Below are positions 40,588 to 50,061 of a DNA stretch of 64,000 bases, piece by piece. Source of the DNA: Streptomyces cathayae. GTDB lineage: Bacteria; Actinomycetota; Actinomycetes; Streptomycetales; Streptomycetaceae. Every line of letters starts with the position of its first letter. The stretch's first letter is position 1. A program made the translations under genes and the position numbers. The notes beneath the pieces were generated by a model. The model was not told the DNA's origin, made no database searches, and worked only from the letters and a program-made list of their open reading frames with translations. The stretch lies in the NCBI RefSeq assembly GCF_029760955.1, contig NZ_CP121682.1, forward strand, positions 1,674,001-1,738,000, in the 5' to 3' direction.

Positions 40588-40995
40588 TCAGCCCTCGGTG
40601 GGCCGCAGCCTCAGCGAGATGCTGTTGATGCAGTACCGCTGGTCCGTGGGCGTCGCATAGCCCTCGCCCTCGAAGACGTGCCCGAGGTGGGAGCCGCAGC
40701 GGGAGCAGCGCACCTCGGTGCGCACCATGCCGTGCGACCGGTCCTCGATCAGCTCGACCGCCTCGGAGTCCCGCGGGTCGTAGAAGGAGGGCCAGCCGCA
40801 GTGCGACTCGAACTTGGTCTTCGAGGTGAACAGTTCGGCGCCGCAGGCACGGCACGCGTAGACGCCCTCGGTCTTCGTGTCGGTGTACTCACCGGTGAAG
40901 GCCGGCTCCGTGCCCGCCTGGCGCAGCACGGCGTACTCGGACGGCGACAGCTCCGCGCGCCACTGCTCGTCCGGCTTCTCCACGTCGTACGACAT
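40588..40995 (-). CDS. msrB: Peptide-methionine (R)-S-oxide reductase MsrB
   Basis: 135 aa. Zinc-binding CRAC and CSRC pairs, the substrate-site GWPSFYDP and HGMVRTEVRCSRCGSHLGHVF, and the catalytic Cys in DQRYCINSISL are all present. It reduces methionine-R-sulfoxide in proteins using thioredoxin. ATG 40995 follows 47 bp after murC on the same strand, suggesting cotranscription. Length is as expected. Confidence 0.95.
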   Translation of the reverse strand: MSYDVEKPDEQWRAELSPSEYAVLRQAGTEPAFTGEYTDTKTEGVYACRACGAELFTSKTKFESHCGWPSFYDPRDSEAVELIEDRSHGMVRTEVRCSRCGSHLGHVFEGEGYATPTDQRYCINSISLRLRPTEG

Positions 40996-41042
40996 GAGCC
41001 TTCAGCCCCTTCGCTTCTGCTGCTGCGTGCTTCTTGCGCGTC

Positions 41043-42449
<1,407 letters not shown>

Positions 42450-42512
42450 GCGTGTTTCTCCCCAGTGGTGACGAGTGTTCTCGCGCCCTCGTCCATAGGA
42501 CGCCGACCCAGC

Positions 42513-42986
42513 CTATGCCTTGCTGTGCGAGAACAGTTTCAGCACCGGTACGCCCACCTTGTGCCGGGCCCGGGAGGCCCAGTCCCGGTGGAAGAACTCC
42601 TCCACGTAGTGCGGGTCGGTGAGCACGATCACCTCGTCCGCCCCGGTCTCCTGGACCATCGTTCTCAGCACGTCCAGGGGATGGTTCTCGATCAGCCGGC
42701 CGTCGGCCTCGTGGCCGGCGGCGCGCAGGGCCTGCAAGGACACCTCGAGTGCCCGCTCCCCCGTCGTCCTGGCGTCCTCGCCCTCGGGTGTCTCCGCCTC
42801 CCGGACGGCGTCGTCGAGCTCGCCGAGGGCCACGTCGTCGATGGCCCTCAGCAGCCGGTCCGCCTGTTCGCCGCGCGGCTGGAGCAGCACCTGGAAGGCG
42901 ACCTCCTCGTCGCCGTGCAAGGTGGTGACGAACTCCACGTCGGCGGACGTCAGGGCCTTCTCGATCATCAGTACGCTTGTGAACAC
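42513..42986 (-). CDS. Small UspA-like conserved protein
   Basis: 157 aa. FTSVLMIEKALTSADVEFVTTLHGDEEVAFQVLLQPRGEQADRLLRAIDDVALGELDDA and the second half GADEVIVLTDPHYVEEFFHRDWASRARHKVGVPVLKLFSHSKA have the alternating strand/helix order of the universal-stress/HUP fold. Some databases label homologues as indole-3-glycerol-phosphate synthase, but no TIM-barrel motif is present, so I do not accept that. GTG 42986 has GAGGAGAAGGGG upstream. It is 63 bp upstream of murC. Confidence 0.75.
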   Translation of the reverse strand: MFTSVLMIEKALTSADVEFVTTLHGDEEVAFQVLLQPRGEQADRLLRAIDDVALGELDDAVREAETPEGEDARTTGERALEVSLQALRAAGHEADGRLIENHPLDVLRTMVQETGADEVIVLTDPHYVEEFFHRDWASRARHKVGVPVLKLFSHSKA

Positions 42987-43226
42987 CAGGCGCCCCTTCT
43001 CCTCGGAGGGCCGTGGGCCCTCTCTCCCCGTGGGCCGAGCCAGGCCCTGCGGAATCCGTCCCGCCCGTGCTCGTACGGGCACCACCGGATTCAGTGTGCC
43101 CGTCGCGACACCAAGCGGAACGGAACATTCCGCCGATTACCGGACCAGCGGTAACCATTGAACGCGCATCCGGGTGCTCCTGGACGTTCCCGGACACCGC
43201 CGGAGGGCTCGGGTCCGCCCGTCCGG

Positions 43227-44051
43227 TCAGGACCGCGCGTACCGCGTGAAAAGAAAACCGTCCTCCTCCAACATCGATTTCAGCGTGAAACGACTCGGAA
43301 GTGTCACAGACGGTCCGCCGGCGATGCGCTGAGCGTCACCCGCGACGAGCATCGGGGCGACGGTCAGACAGAGCTCGTCCAGCACTCCGGCCGCCACCAG
43401 CTGGCCCAGCAGCCGCGGCCCGCCCTCGGTCAGCAGCCGGGTGTGCCCCCGTTCCGCGAGGGCCCGCACCGCGCGGGCCGGATCCACTCCGGTGCCGTCC
43501 CCCGCGATCACCACCCGGGTCCCGGCGGCCGCCTCGGCGGCGGCGATCCGGTCGGGGGGCGCGGCGGCACCGGTCAGGACCAGGGTGTCCACCAGCGGGG
43601 TGGTGAACAGCGGCAGGGAGAAGTCCAGGTCCAGACCGGCGGAGACCACGGCGACCGCCGGCGCGGGGCCCTGCCCGGCCGCCTCGCGCGCCGCCGCGAA
43701 CTCGGCACGGGCGCGGGCCGGACGGTAGCCCTCCAGCCGAACCGTTTCCGCGCCGACGAGCACGACGTCCGCGAGGGCCCGCAGCGTGCCGAAGACGCGC
43801 ATGTCGGCCGGGCTGGAGATGGGCTGCGAGCGGCCCTCGTGCTGGGCGGCTCCGTCGAGCGTGGACACCATGTTGGCCCGCAGCCACGGCTGCCGGTCCC
43901 CACCGGGCCCCGGCCCCGGGTAGGCGTACGCGGCGGCCAGCTCGGCCAGGCTCCACTCCCGGCCCTCCGGGCCCTCTCCCGCGCGGGAGGTACCGGTCGT
44001 CCCCCCGGCGGGAGCTGCTGTTTCGTCGGTCACAGGGAAGAGACGTCGCAT
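43227..44051 (-). CDS. RibD C-terminal domain (pyrimidine reductase family) protein
   Basis: 274 aa. LRANMVSTLDGAAQHEGRSQPISSPADMRVFGTLRALADVVLVGAETVRLEGY is the typical NADPH-binding start, and TRLLTEGGPRLLGQLVAAGVLDELCLTVAPMLVAG the second motif. Such proteins reduce the ribose of a pyrimidine in riboflavin synthesis or act on other substrates. With no rib genes near, the substrate is uncertain. ATG 44051 (MRRLFPVTDE) is supported by the conserved start. It is divergent from zapE with a 37-bp gap. Confidence 0.85.
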   Translation of the reverse strand: MRRLFPVTDETAAPAGGTTGTSRAGEGPEGREWSLAELAAAYAYPGPGPGGDRQPWLRANMVSTLDGAAQHEGRSQPISSPADMRVFGTLRALADVVLVGAETVRLEGYRPARARAEFAAAREAAGQGPAPAVAVVSAGLDLDFSLPLFTTPLVDTLVLTGAAAPPDRIAAAEAAAGTRVVIAGDGTGVDPARAVRALAERGHTRLLTEGGPRLLGQLVAAGVLDELCLTVAPMLVAGDAQRIAGGPSVTLPSRFTLKSMLEEDGFLFTRYARS

Positions 44052-44088
44052 GCCGTGCAGTGTTCCACGCCCCGTAACATGAGTAAGC

Positions 44089-45192
44089 GTGTCGTCCTCC
44101 TCCCCCGCCTCCGGGCTCGCTCCCTCGGCCGATGCGGCCCCGCTGTCCCTGTGCGCCCGTGAGCCGCACGTCCCCGCGGACCGGCTCGTCGCCGAGATGG
44201 TGCCCCCGCCCCGGTTCGACGCGGTCCGTTTCGGCACCTACATACCCGACCCGGACCAGCCCAGCCAGACCGAGGCCGTGCGCGTCCTCGACGGCTTCGC
44301 GGCGGGTCTCGGCGGAGCGCCGGGCGGCGGTTCCGGCAGGCGCCGGCTGTTCGGCTTCGGAAAGCCGGCGAAGCCCGCCCCGGCCGGCCCGCGCGGTGTC
44401 TACCTCGACGGCGGTTACGGCGTCGGCAAGACCCACCTGCTGGCCTCCCTGTGGCACGCCACCCCGGCCGAGCCCGCGCTCAAGGCGTTCGGCACCTTCG
44501 TGGAGCTGACCAACCTGGTCGGCGCCCTCGGCTTCCAGCAGACGGTGCGGACGCTCTCCGGGCACCGGCTGCTGTGCATCGACGAGTTCGAACTGGACGA
44601 CCCCGGCGACACCGTGCTCGTCTCCACCCTGCTCGGCAAGCTGGTCGAGGCGGGGGTCGCGCTCGCCGCCACCTCCAACACGCTGCCCGGCAAGCTCGGC
44701 GAGGGCCGGTTCGCCTCGGCCGACTTCCTGCGCGAGATCCAGGGCCTGTCGGCCCACTTCCGCGCCCTGCGCATCGACGGCGAGGACTACCGCCACCGCG
44801 GTCTGCCCGAGGCACCGCCGCCGTACACCGACGAACTGGTGACCAAGACGGCGTACGCCACCGAGGGCGCCTCGCTGGACGGCTTCGCGGATCTGCTGGA
44901 GCACCTCGCGAAGGTGCACCCCAGCCGCTACGGCGCCCTCACCGACGGGCTCGCCGCGGTGTGCCTCACCGGCGTGCGGCCGGTACCGGACCAGTCGACG
45001 GCGCTGCGGCTGGTCGTCCTCGCCGACCGGCTCTACGACCGCGAGGTGCCCGTACTCGCCTCGGGGCTGCCCTTCGACCAGCTGTTCAGCGAGGAGATGC
45101 TGAAGGGCGGCTACCGCAAGAAGTACTTCCGGGCGATCTCCCGGCTCACCGCGCTGGCCCGGGACGCCGGCCGGCTCACCGGGGCCCCGTAG
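44089..45192 (+). CDS. zapE: Cell division protein ZapE (AFG1-like ATPase)
   Basis: 367 aa. GVYLDGGYGVGKTHLLASLW is the P-loop, LLCIDEFELDDPGDTVLV the Walker B, and ATSNTLPGKLGEGRF the sensor-1 region, as in AFG1/ZapE. An extended loop of about 25 residues rich in Gly/Pro/Arg/Lys precedes the P-loop. ZapE interacts with FtsZ in E. coli; its role in Streptomyces is less clear. The start is GTG 44089. Confidence 0.9.
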   Translation: MSSSSPASGLAPSADAAPLSLCAREPHVPADRLVAEMVPPPRFDAVRFGTYIPDPDQPSQTEAVRVLDGFAAGLGGAPGGGSGRRRLFGFGKPAKPAPAGPRGVYLDGGYGVGKTHLLASLWHATPAEPALKAFGTFVELTNLVGALGFQQTVRTLSGHRLLCIDEFELDDPGDTVLVSTLLGKLVEAGVALAATSNTLPGKLGEGRFASADFLREIQGLSAHFRALRIDGEDYRHRGLPEAPPPYTDELVTKTAYATEGASLDGFADLLEHLAKVHPSRYGALTDGLAAVCLTGVRPVPDQSTALRLVVLADRLYDREVPVLASGLPFDQLFSEEMLKGGYRKKYFRAISRLTALARDAGRLTGAP

Positions 45193-45327
45193 CCCCGGGG
45201 CCGGGTGCCCCCGGGCCCAGCACCCCGAGCCCTCGACCTCGGACCGTGGCCGCGGACCCGATACCGGGCATATCGTGGCAGAAGCGGGCACATGCTCAGG
45301 GAGCAGGCCTCTGAACGGGAGGTCGTC

Positions 45328-46176
45328 ATGGTCGAGGAGCTGATCACCGCGGTCGTCGCCACCGGCGCCGCGGGCATCGTCTATCTCACCGCGGCGGCGC
45401 GGGTCGTCAAGCAGTACGAGCGCGGCGTGGTCTTCCGGCTCGGCCGGCTGCGCGGCGGGGAGCGCCCACCCGGGTTCACCATGATCCTTCCCGGGGTGGA
45501 CCGGCTGCACAAGGTCAATCTGCAGATCGTCACGATGCCGGTGCCCGCGCAGGAGGGCATCACCCGGGACAACGTCACCGTGCGGGTGGACGCGGTCGTC
45601 TACTTCAAGGTCGTCAACGCCTCCGCCGCACTCGTCAACGTCGAGGACTACCGGTTCGCGGTCTCCCAGATGGCGCAGACCTCACTGCGCTCGATCATCG
45701 GCAAGAGCGACCTCGACGACCTGCTGTCCAACCGGGAGAAACTCAACGAGGGCCTGGAGTTGATGATCGACAGCCCGGCGGTCGGCTGGGGCGTGCAGAT
45801 CGACCGGGTCGAGATCAAGGACGTCTCGCTGCCCGAGACCATGAAGCGGTCCATGGCCCGGCAGGCGGAGGCCGACCGCGAGCGGCGGGCCCGGGTCATC
45901 AACGCCGACGCCGAACTGCAGGCGTCGAAGAAACTGGCCGAGGCCGCCCAGCAGATGGCGGACACCCCCTCCGCGCTGCAGCTGCGACTGCTGCAGACGA
46001 TCGTGGCCGTGTCCGCGGAGAAGAACTCCACCCTGGTGCTGCCCTTCCCGGTGGAGCTGCTGCGCTTCCTGGAACGGTCCGCCCAGCAGCCTGCGCCGAC
46101 GGAGCGCGCCCTGAAGGAACCGGGACCACCCCCCGACGAACCGGGGCCGCCACCCGACCGATCCCCGGGCCCGTGA
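45328..46176 (+). CDS. SPFH/band 7 (stomatin-like) membrane protein
   Basis: 282 aa. A single N-terminal membrane segment (LITAVVATGAAGIVYLTAAARVV) is followed by the SPFH domain (VVFRLGRLRGGERPPGFTMILPGVDRLHKVNLQIVTMPVPAQEGITRDNVTVRVDAVVYFKV), coiled-coil helices (RSMARQAEADRERRARVINADAELQASKKLAEAAQQM) and a Pro-rich tail. Such proteins form oligomers that organise lipids or proteases. I chose ATG 45328 because GGGAGGT lies five bases before it; ATG 45292 is in frame. No NfeD partner is adjacent. Confidence 0.9.
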   Translation: MVEELITAVVATGAAGIVYLTAAARVVKQYERGVVFRLGRLRGGERPPGFTMILPGVDRLHKVNLQIVTMPVPAQEGITRDNVTVRVDAVVYFKVVNASAALVNVEDYRFAVSQMAQTSLRSIIGKSDLDDLLSNREKLNEGLELMIDSPAVGWGVQIDRVEIKDVSLPETMKRSMARQAEADRERRARVINADAELQASKKLAEAAQQMADTPSALQLRLLQTIVAVSAEKNSTLVLPFPVELLRFLERSAQQPAPTERALKEPGPPPDEPGPPPDRSPGP

Positions 46177-46182
46177 CACCTG

Positions 46183-46204
46183 CTTCACGCGTGGTTCCCG
46201 TGAC
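46183..46204 (+). promoter_or_regulatory. Candidate PHO box ahead of the PhoX-type gene
   Basis: Two adjacent 11-bp units, CTTCACGCGTG and GTTCCCGTGAC, resemble the direct-repeat units (GTTCACC...-type) bound by PhoP of streptomycetes. They lie 65-86 bp upstream of the start. The second unit is degenerate. Confidence 0.3.
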
Positions 46205-46268
46205 TCACGGCAGGTGATAGACACGGCGGGTCACAGTTCCTGTCCGCCAGCAGGAAGGTTCCCCCACC

Positions 46269-47705
46269 ATGACCGCACCAGGGACCACTGAGCCCACCGG
46301 ACCCACGGAGTCCGCCGGATCCGCCACCGGCCCCTCCCCCACGACACGACGCCACCTGCTCGCCCGTTCCGGCGCCCTGGGAATCGGCATCGCGTTCTCC
46401 GGCTCCCTCTCCGAGCTGTTCACCCCCGCTGCCGCCGCCGCGCAGAACCTCGGCCACCACGGCTACGGCCCCCTCGTCCCCGACCCCGACGGGCTGCTCG
46501 ACCTGCCGAGGGGCTTCCGCTACCGGGTGCTCTCCCGCGAGGGCGACGCACTGCGCTCCGGCGAGGGCCCCGTCCCCTCCAACCCGGACGGCATGGCCGC
46601 CTTCGCGGGCGGGCACGGCCGCGTCCATCTCGTCCGCAACCACGAGAACCGGGCCAACGGCAGGGCCCCGGTCCCGGTGATCGACGGGCTGACGTACGAC
46701 CCGCAGGGCAAGGGCGGCTGTACGGCACTGACCCTGGACTCCCGTGGCCGGGTGCTCTCGGAACGGGTCGCGATCGCCGGTACCGCCGTCAACTGCGCGG
46801 GCGGGCCGACGCCTTGGGGCACCTGGCTGACCTGCGAGGAAACCGAGGACAAGGCGGGCACCAACGGCTACACCAAGGATCACGGCTTCGTCTTCGAGGT
46901 CGACGGGGCCGACCCGCGCCGCACGGGTGCCGTGCCGCTCACCGCGATGGGCCGCTTCCAGCACGAGGCGGTCGCGGTCGACCCGCAGCGGGGTGTCGTC
47001 TACGAGACGGAGGACGCGTTCGAACGGCCCTTCGGGCTCTTCTACCGCTTCCTGCCGGACAAGCCGCTCGGCGGCACCGGTTCGCTGCGCGCGGGCGGCC
47101 GGCTCCAGGCGATGCGGGTGCCCGGGGTGCCCGACCTGTCCTCGATCCAGGAGACGGGCGCGCGCTTCGACCGCGTCGAGTGGGTGGACGTGCCGGACCC
47201 GCAGGCCGCCGAAACCCCCATCCGCTTCCAGGACTTCGGCGCCGGCGGCATCACGCACGCGCAGAAGCTGGAGGGCTGCTACTGGGGCGGCCGGTCGGTG
47301 TACTTCGTGTCGTCCTTCGCCCGCAGCGCCGAGGGGTCGGCCGGTGACCACTACGGGCAGATCTGGCGCTACGACCCGGACCGGCGGCGGCTGACGCTGG
47401 TGATCGTCTTCGGGCCGGACACCGACGTGCAACTGCCCGGCGAGTCGCCGGACAACATCTGCCTCGCCCCCAGCGGCGGCCTGATGGTCTGCGAGGACGG
47501 CGGCGGCGCGCAGCACGTCTACGGCGTCACCCGGCGCGGCGAGGTGTACGCGATGGCGCGCAACCGCCAGAACGTGGGCACGCCCGAGAAACCGGAGTGG
47601 GGCGAGTTCGCCGGGGTCGCCTTCTCCCCCGACGGCCAAACGATGTACGTCAACTGCTACTCCCCCGGCACGACGTTCGCGGTCACCGGCCCCTGGCGGC
47701 GGTGA
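46269..47705 (+). CDS. PhoX-family Tat-exported phosphatase
   Basis: 478 aa. The N-terminus carries a Tat signal: RRHLLARSGALGIGIAFSG preceded by a long Ser/Thr/Pro stretch. The mature part begins with LLDLPRGFRYRVLSREGD and has VRNHENR, CAGGPTPWGTWLTCEETEDK, RFQHEAVAVDPQRGVVYETEDA and SPDNICLAPSGGLMVCEDG, the beta-propeller and metal-binding pattern of PhoX/DUF839 calcium-iron phosphatases. Expected to be outside the cell, freeing phosphate from organic esters. A PHO-box-like sequence precedes it and a hairpin follows it. Confidence 0.9.
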   Translation: MTAPGTTEPTGPTESAGSATGPSPTTRRHLLARSGALGIGIAFSGSLSELFTPAAAAAQNLGHHGYGPLVPDPDGLLDLPRGFRYRVLSREGDALRSGEGPVPSNPDGMAAFAGGHGRVHLVRNHENRANGRAPVPVIDGLTYDPQGKGGCTALTLDSRGRVLSERVAIAGTAVNCAGGPTPWGTWLTCEETEDKAGTNGYTKDHGFVFEVDGADPRRTGAVPLTAMGRFQHEAVAVDPQRGVVYETEDAFERPFGLFYRFLPDKPLGGTGSLRAGGRLQAMRVPGVPDLSSIQETGARFDRVEWVDVPDPQAAETPIRFQDFGAGGITHAQKLEGCYWGGRSVYFVSSFARSAEGSAGDHYGQIWRYDPDRRRLTLVIVFGPDTDVQLPGESPDNICLAPSGGLMVCEDGGGAQHVYGVTRRGEVYAMARNRQNVGTPEKPEWGEFAGVAFSPDGQTMYVNCYSPGTTFAVTGPWRR

Positions 47706-47710
47706 CGGAC

Positions 47711-47746
47711 GCGGGGGCGGCCGGGGAGAGCCCCGGCCGCCCCCGC
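47711..47746. terminator. Hairpin terminator after the PhoX-type gene
   Basis: GCGGGGGCGGCCGGGG (47711-47726) pairs over its full 16 bases with the downstream copy (47731-47746) across an AGAG loop. It begins six bases after the stop codon. Confidence 0.85.
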
Positions 47747-47773
47747 GCGGTCCGTACGCGGCCCGTACGCGGG

Positions 47774-47893
47774 TCAGGCCGCCAGCAGGTCGTCCATCTG
47801 GCCGATCGCCTGCTTCAGCCCCTCGGCCATGCCCATCTCCGCGAGCCGGTCCATCTGCTCCCGGCTGTCGAAGACCGAGGCCGAGCGCACGTC
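47774..47893 (-). pseudogene. C-terminal remnant of an SRPBCC (AHSA1-like) protein
   Basis: The last residues of this minus-strand frame, SVFDSREQMDRLAEMGMAEGLKQAIGQMDDLLAA, are the usual C-terminal helix of AHSA1/SRPBCC proteins (Glu-Gln-Met...Met-Gly-Met-x-Glu-Gly). Upstream, only a few residues look family-like (HPEQDVRSA) before the frame enters the start region of the hydrolase gene. The N-terminal ~110 residues of such a protein are missing, so this is best read as a truncated remnant. Confidence 0.5.
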
Positions 47894-47943
47894 CTGCTCG
47901 GGGTGACGGTGGCCGGTGCCCGGTGACTTGGCAGACTGTTCCA

Positions 47944-48660
47944 GTGAACAACGACCGGACGCCTGCCACCGACAGCCCCTTCCGTCATGAGTCCAGTGCC
48001 CGTGACGCGGCACCCCAGTTCGTGCTGCCGCTGGTGGCGCGCATCGAGCGGGCCGCACCCCCGGCCCGTACCGACGCGCTGGAGACGGCGGCCCGCGCGG
48101 TCCTGGTGATGCTGGCCGACGAGCGGTCGACGGGCGAGGGCGAGTGGGCGCGGGCGATGCGCGACTGGCAGGACGCCCGCATCCGCAAGGTGGTGCGCCG
48201 GGCCCGCGGCGCGGAGTGGCGCCGCGCGGAGGCCCTGCCGGGCATCACGGTCACCGGCACGTCGGCGGAGGTCCGCGTCTTCCCGCCGGTCCCGCTGGAC
48301 GGCTGGCCCAAGGACCTGGCCCGCCTCCAGGTCTCCGGCACCGACCTGGAGGACCGGGAGCCCGTGCCCCCGGCGGACCCCACCGCCCCCGTCCTGTGGC
48401 TCAGCCCCGACCTCGACATGTCGGCGGGCAAGGCCATGGCCCAGGCGGGCCACGCCGCCCAGCTGGCCTGGTGGGAGCTGACCGACGAGGACCGCACCGC
48501 CTGGCACCACGCCGGCTTCCCCCTCTCCGTCCGCCCCGCCGCCCCCTCCCACTGGCCGACCCTGACCACTAGCGGCCTCCCCCTGGTCCGCGACGCGGGC
48601 TTCACCGAGATCGCCCCCGGCTCCAGCACCGTGGTGGCGGACCACCCGGCCCTGCGCTGA
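47944..48660 (+). CDS. PTH2-type peptidyl-tRNA hydrolase domain protein
   Basis: 238 aa. The PTH2 signature is in the C-terminal half: PVLWLSPDLDMSAGKAMAQAGHAAQLAWW, with the conserved Lys, Gln and His, and LPLVRDAGFTEIAPGSSTVVADHP at the end. The N-terminal ~120 residues (FVLPLVARIERAAPPARTDALETAARAVLVML...AEWRRAEALPGITV) are a conserved actinobacterial addition. PTH2 enzymes recycle peptidyl-tRNA. The start is GTG 47944 or GTG 47923; no clear ribosome binding site helps. Confidence 0.82.
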   Translation: MNNDRTPATDSPFRHESSARDAAPQFVLPLVARIERAAPPARTDALETAARAVLVMLADERSTGEGEWARAMRDWQDARIRKVVRRARGAEWRRAEALPGITVTGTSAEVRVFPPVPLDGWPKDLARLQVSGTDLEDREPVPPADPTAPVLWLSPDLDMSAGKAMAQAGHAAQLAWWELTDEDRTAWHHAGFPLSVRPAAPSHWPTLTTSGLPLVRDAGFTEIAPGSSTVVADHPALR

Positions 48661-48674
48661 CCTCCCGCGCGATG

Positions 48675-49058
48675 TCAGTGGGCGTCGGGATCCGCGAGAG
48701 CGTGACGGATCGCCGCCAGGGCCTCCTCGTCCGAGACGCCGAGCCGGCCGACGGCGGCCGCGTACGCGCGTGCGTGTTCCGCGAGCTTCGCCTTGCTGTC
48801 GGTGGCGGCCGCCGGGGCGACGACCTGGGTACCGGAACCCCTGCGGGTCCTGACCAGGCCCGCGCTCTCCAGTTCGCGGTAGGCCCGGACCACGGTGTTG
48901 TTGGCCAGCCCGAGGTCGGAGGCCAGCTGGCGCACGGACGGCAGCCTGTCTCCCTGACGCAGTCGGCCGACGGAGATCAGGTCGGCCAGCTGCGCGCGGA
49001 CCTGCTCGTAGGGCGGGACCGGGGACGCGTGGTTCACCCGGAGGGACTGCGGTGTCAC
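48675..49058 (-). CDS. GntR-family regulator (YtrA type)
   Basis: 127 aa. The N-terminal winged helix (PPYEQVRAQLADLISVGRLRQGDRLPSVRQLASDLGLANNTVVRAYRELESAGLVRTRRGSGTQV) is GntR, and the C-terminal part is only about 45 residues, as in the short YtrA subfamily. Its GTG overlaps the stop of the upstream membrane-protein gene (GTGA), so the two are coupled. It likely controls that gene through the palindrome at 49838-49857. Confidence 0.88.
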   Translation of the reverse strand: MTPQSLRVNHASPVPPYEQVRAQLADLISVGRLRQGDRLPSVRQLASDLGLANNTVVRAYRELESAGLVRTRRGSGTQVVAPAAATDSKAKLAEHARAYAAAVGRLGVSDEEALAAIRHALADPDAH

Positions 49059-49813
49059 GGCCGGGCCTTGACGTAGGCCTGCGGCAGCAGGAGGACACAC
49101 AGGCAGTGACACGCCGTCAGGGCGGAAGTGAGGGCGGTGAGAGCCAGCCCCCACAGAGCCGCGTCCTTCATCCCACCCGCGCAGGACAAGCTCAGCACCA
49201 CGACCCCCATCGTCAAGGAGACAGCGAAAAGAGGAGCGCTCACCATCACTCCCCAGGCACCGATCGCCGCCCGGATTCCGGTGCGGCGCTGTTCGTCGCT
49301 CCGGGACTGCACGGTGATGCGGCGCAGGAGCACCGCGCAGACAACGGTACCGACGGTGAGGCCGCCGAGGATCGGCCAGCCGTAGTACGGGCCGGGCCAG
49401 GGCGAGAGCAGTTGTGTACCCGCCGGGCACGTGACCGTCAGTGCACGGCGTGAGCGGCCGTCGGCGTCCGCCGAGGCCGTCACGGCCGCAACGATCAGGA
49501 GACCGATCAGGAGGGCTGCCTGCCCGGCCAACGCGGCGGTCAGACCACGGGGGACATGGTCCCGGATGCGGCGCGGTGTCACGTGAGCCACTCGCACCCA
49601 GCCCTGACTCGGCCGGGCCACCACGTCGGACACGTACACGCCGAGCATGACGAACAGGCCGAAGACGGGAAACCCGTACAGCAGATCCACATCGGGCTCG
49701 GGGCTGTAGGAGACCAGGGCGTTGACGGCCACACCGGTCGCCGCACCGGCCCATCGCACAGGGGTCTCGAGCCCTTCCCGCCACGGGACCCCTCTTCCTG
49801 CGGCAGCAGACAT
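49055..49813 (-). CDS. Multi-pass membrane protein paired with the GntR regulator
   Basis: 252 aa with about six hydrophobic segments (for example [93 protein letters not shown]). No family is recognised. Pairing with a YtrA-type GntR gene is common for export or stress systems. ATG 49813 has GGGAGGGGAAGGGG upstream; the longer frame from 49858 runs through the promoter and operator. Confidence 0.75.
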   Translation of the reverse strand: MSAAAGRGVPWREGLETPVRWAGAATGVAVNALVSYSPEPDVDLLYGFPVFGLFVMLGVYVSDVVARPSQGWVRVAHVTPRRIRDHVPRGLTAALAGQAALLIGLLIVAAVTASADADGRSRRALTVTCPAGTQLLSPWPGPYYGWPILGGLTVGTVVCAVLLRRITVQSRSDEQRRTGIRAAIGAWGVMVSAPLFAVSLTMGVVVLSLSCAGGMKDAALWGLALTALTSALTACHCLCVLLLPQAYVKARP

Positions 49814-49837
49814 CCCAGCCCCTTCCCTCCCGCAAGG

Positions 49838-49857
49838 TGTATCAACTACCTGAGACA
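49838..49857. promoter_or_regulatory. Candidate GntR operator
   Basis: TGTATCA-ACTACC-TGAGACA: the two 7-bp arms match as an inverted repeat at six of seven positions. It is 25 bp upstream of the membrane-protein start on the divergent side. A second, poorer copy (TGTCAAG...TTGAGACA) follows at about 49878-49896. Confidence 0.5.
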
Positions 49858-50061
49858 ATCGCGCAGCGGAAGGAACTGTGTCAAGCGATTGAGACAGTGA
49901 TCGGTGTTCCGGTCAGCGCCATGGTCCGGCCTCCGGCCGATCACCCCAAGCTCAAATGTTGCTCTGAAGGTGGGCCGGGACGGGTTCGGAGGTGTCGTTC
50001 GGGGTCATACCCACGGCACGCCCGACAGGGCGGCCGACGGGGGCCTGGTGGAGGAGGGGGA

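Noticed and set aside
42513..42986. Labelling this gene as indole-3-glycerol-phosphate synthase
   Set aside because: At 157 aa it is too short for a TIM barrel and has no TrpC motifs; the strand-helix pattern fits a UspA-like fold better.
49837..50061. In-frame 5' extension of the DUF692 gene containing a CC motif, considered as a fused precursor peptide
   Set aside because: GAGGAGGGGG lies directly before ATG 50062, the family starts there, and the extension crosses the divergent promoter and operator.
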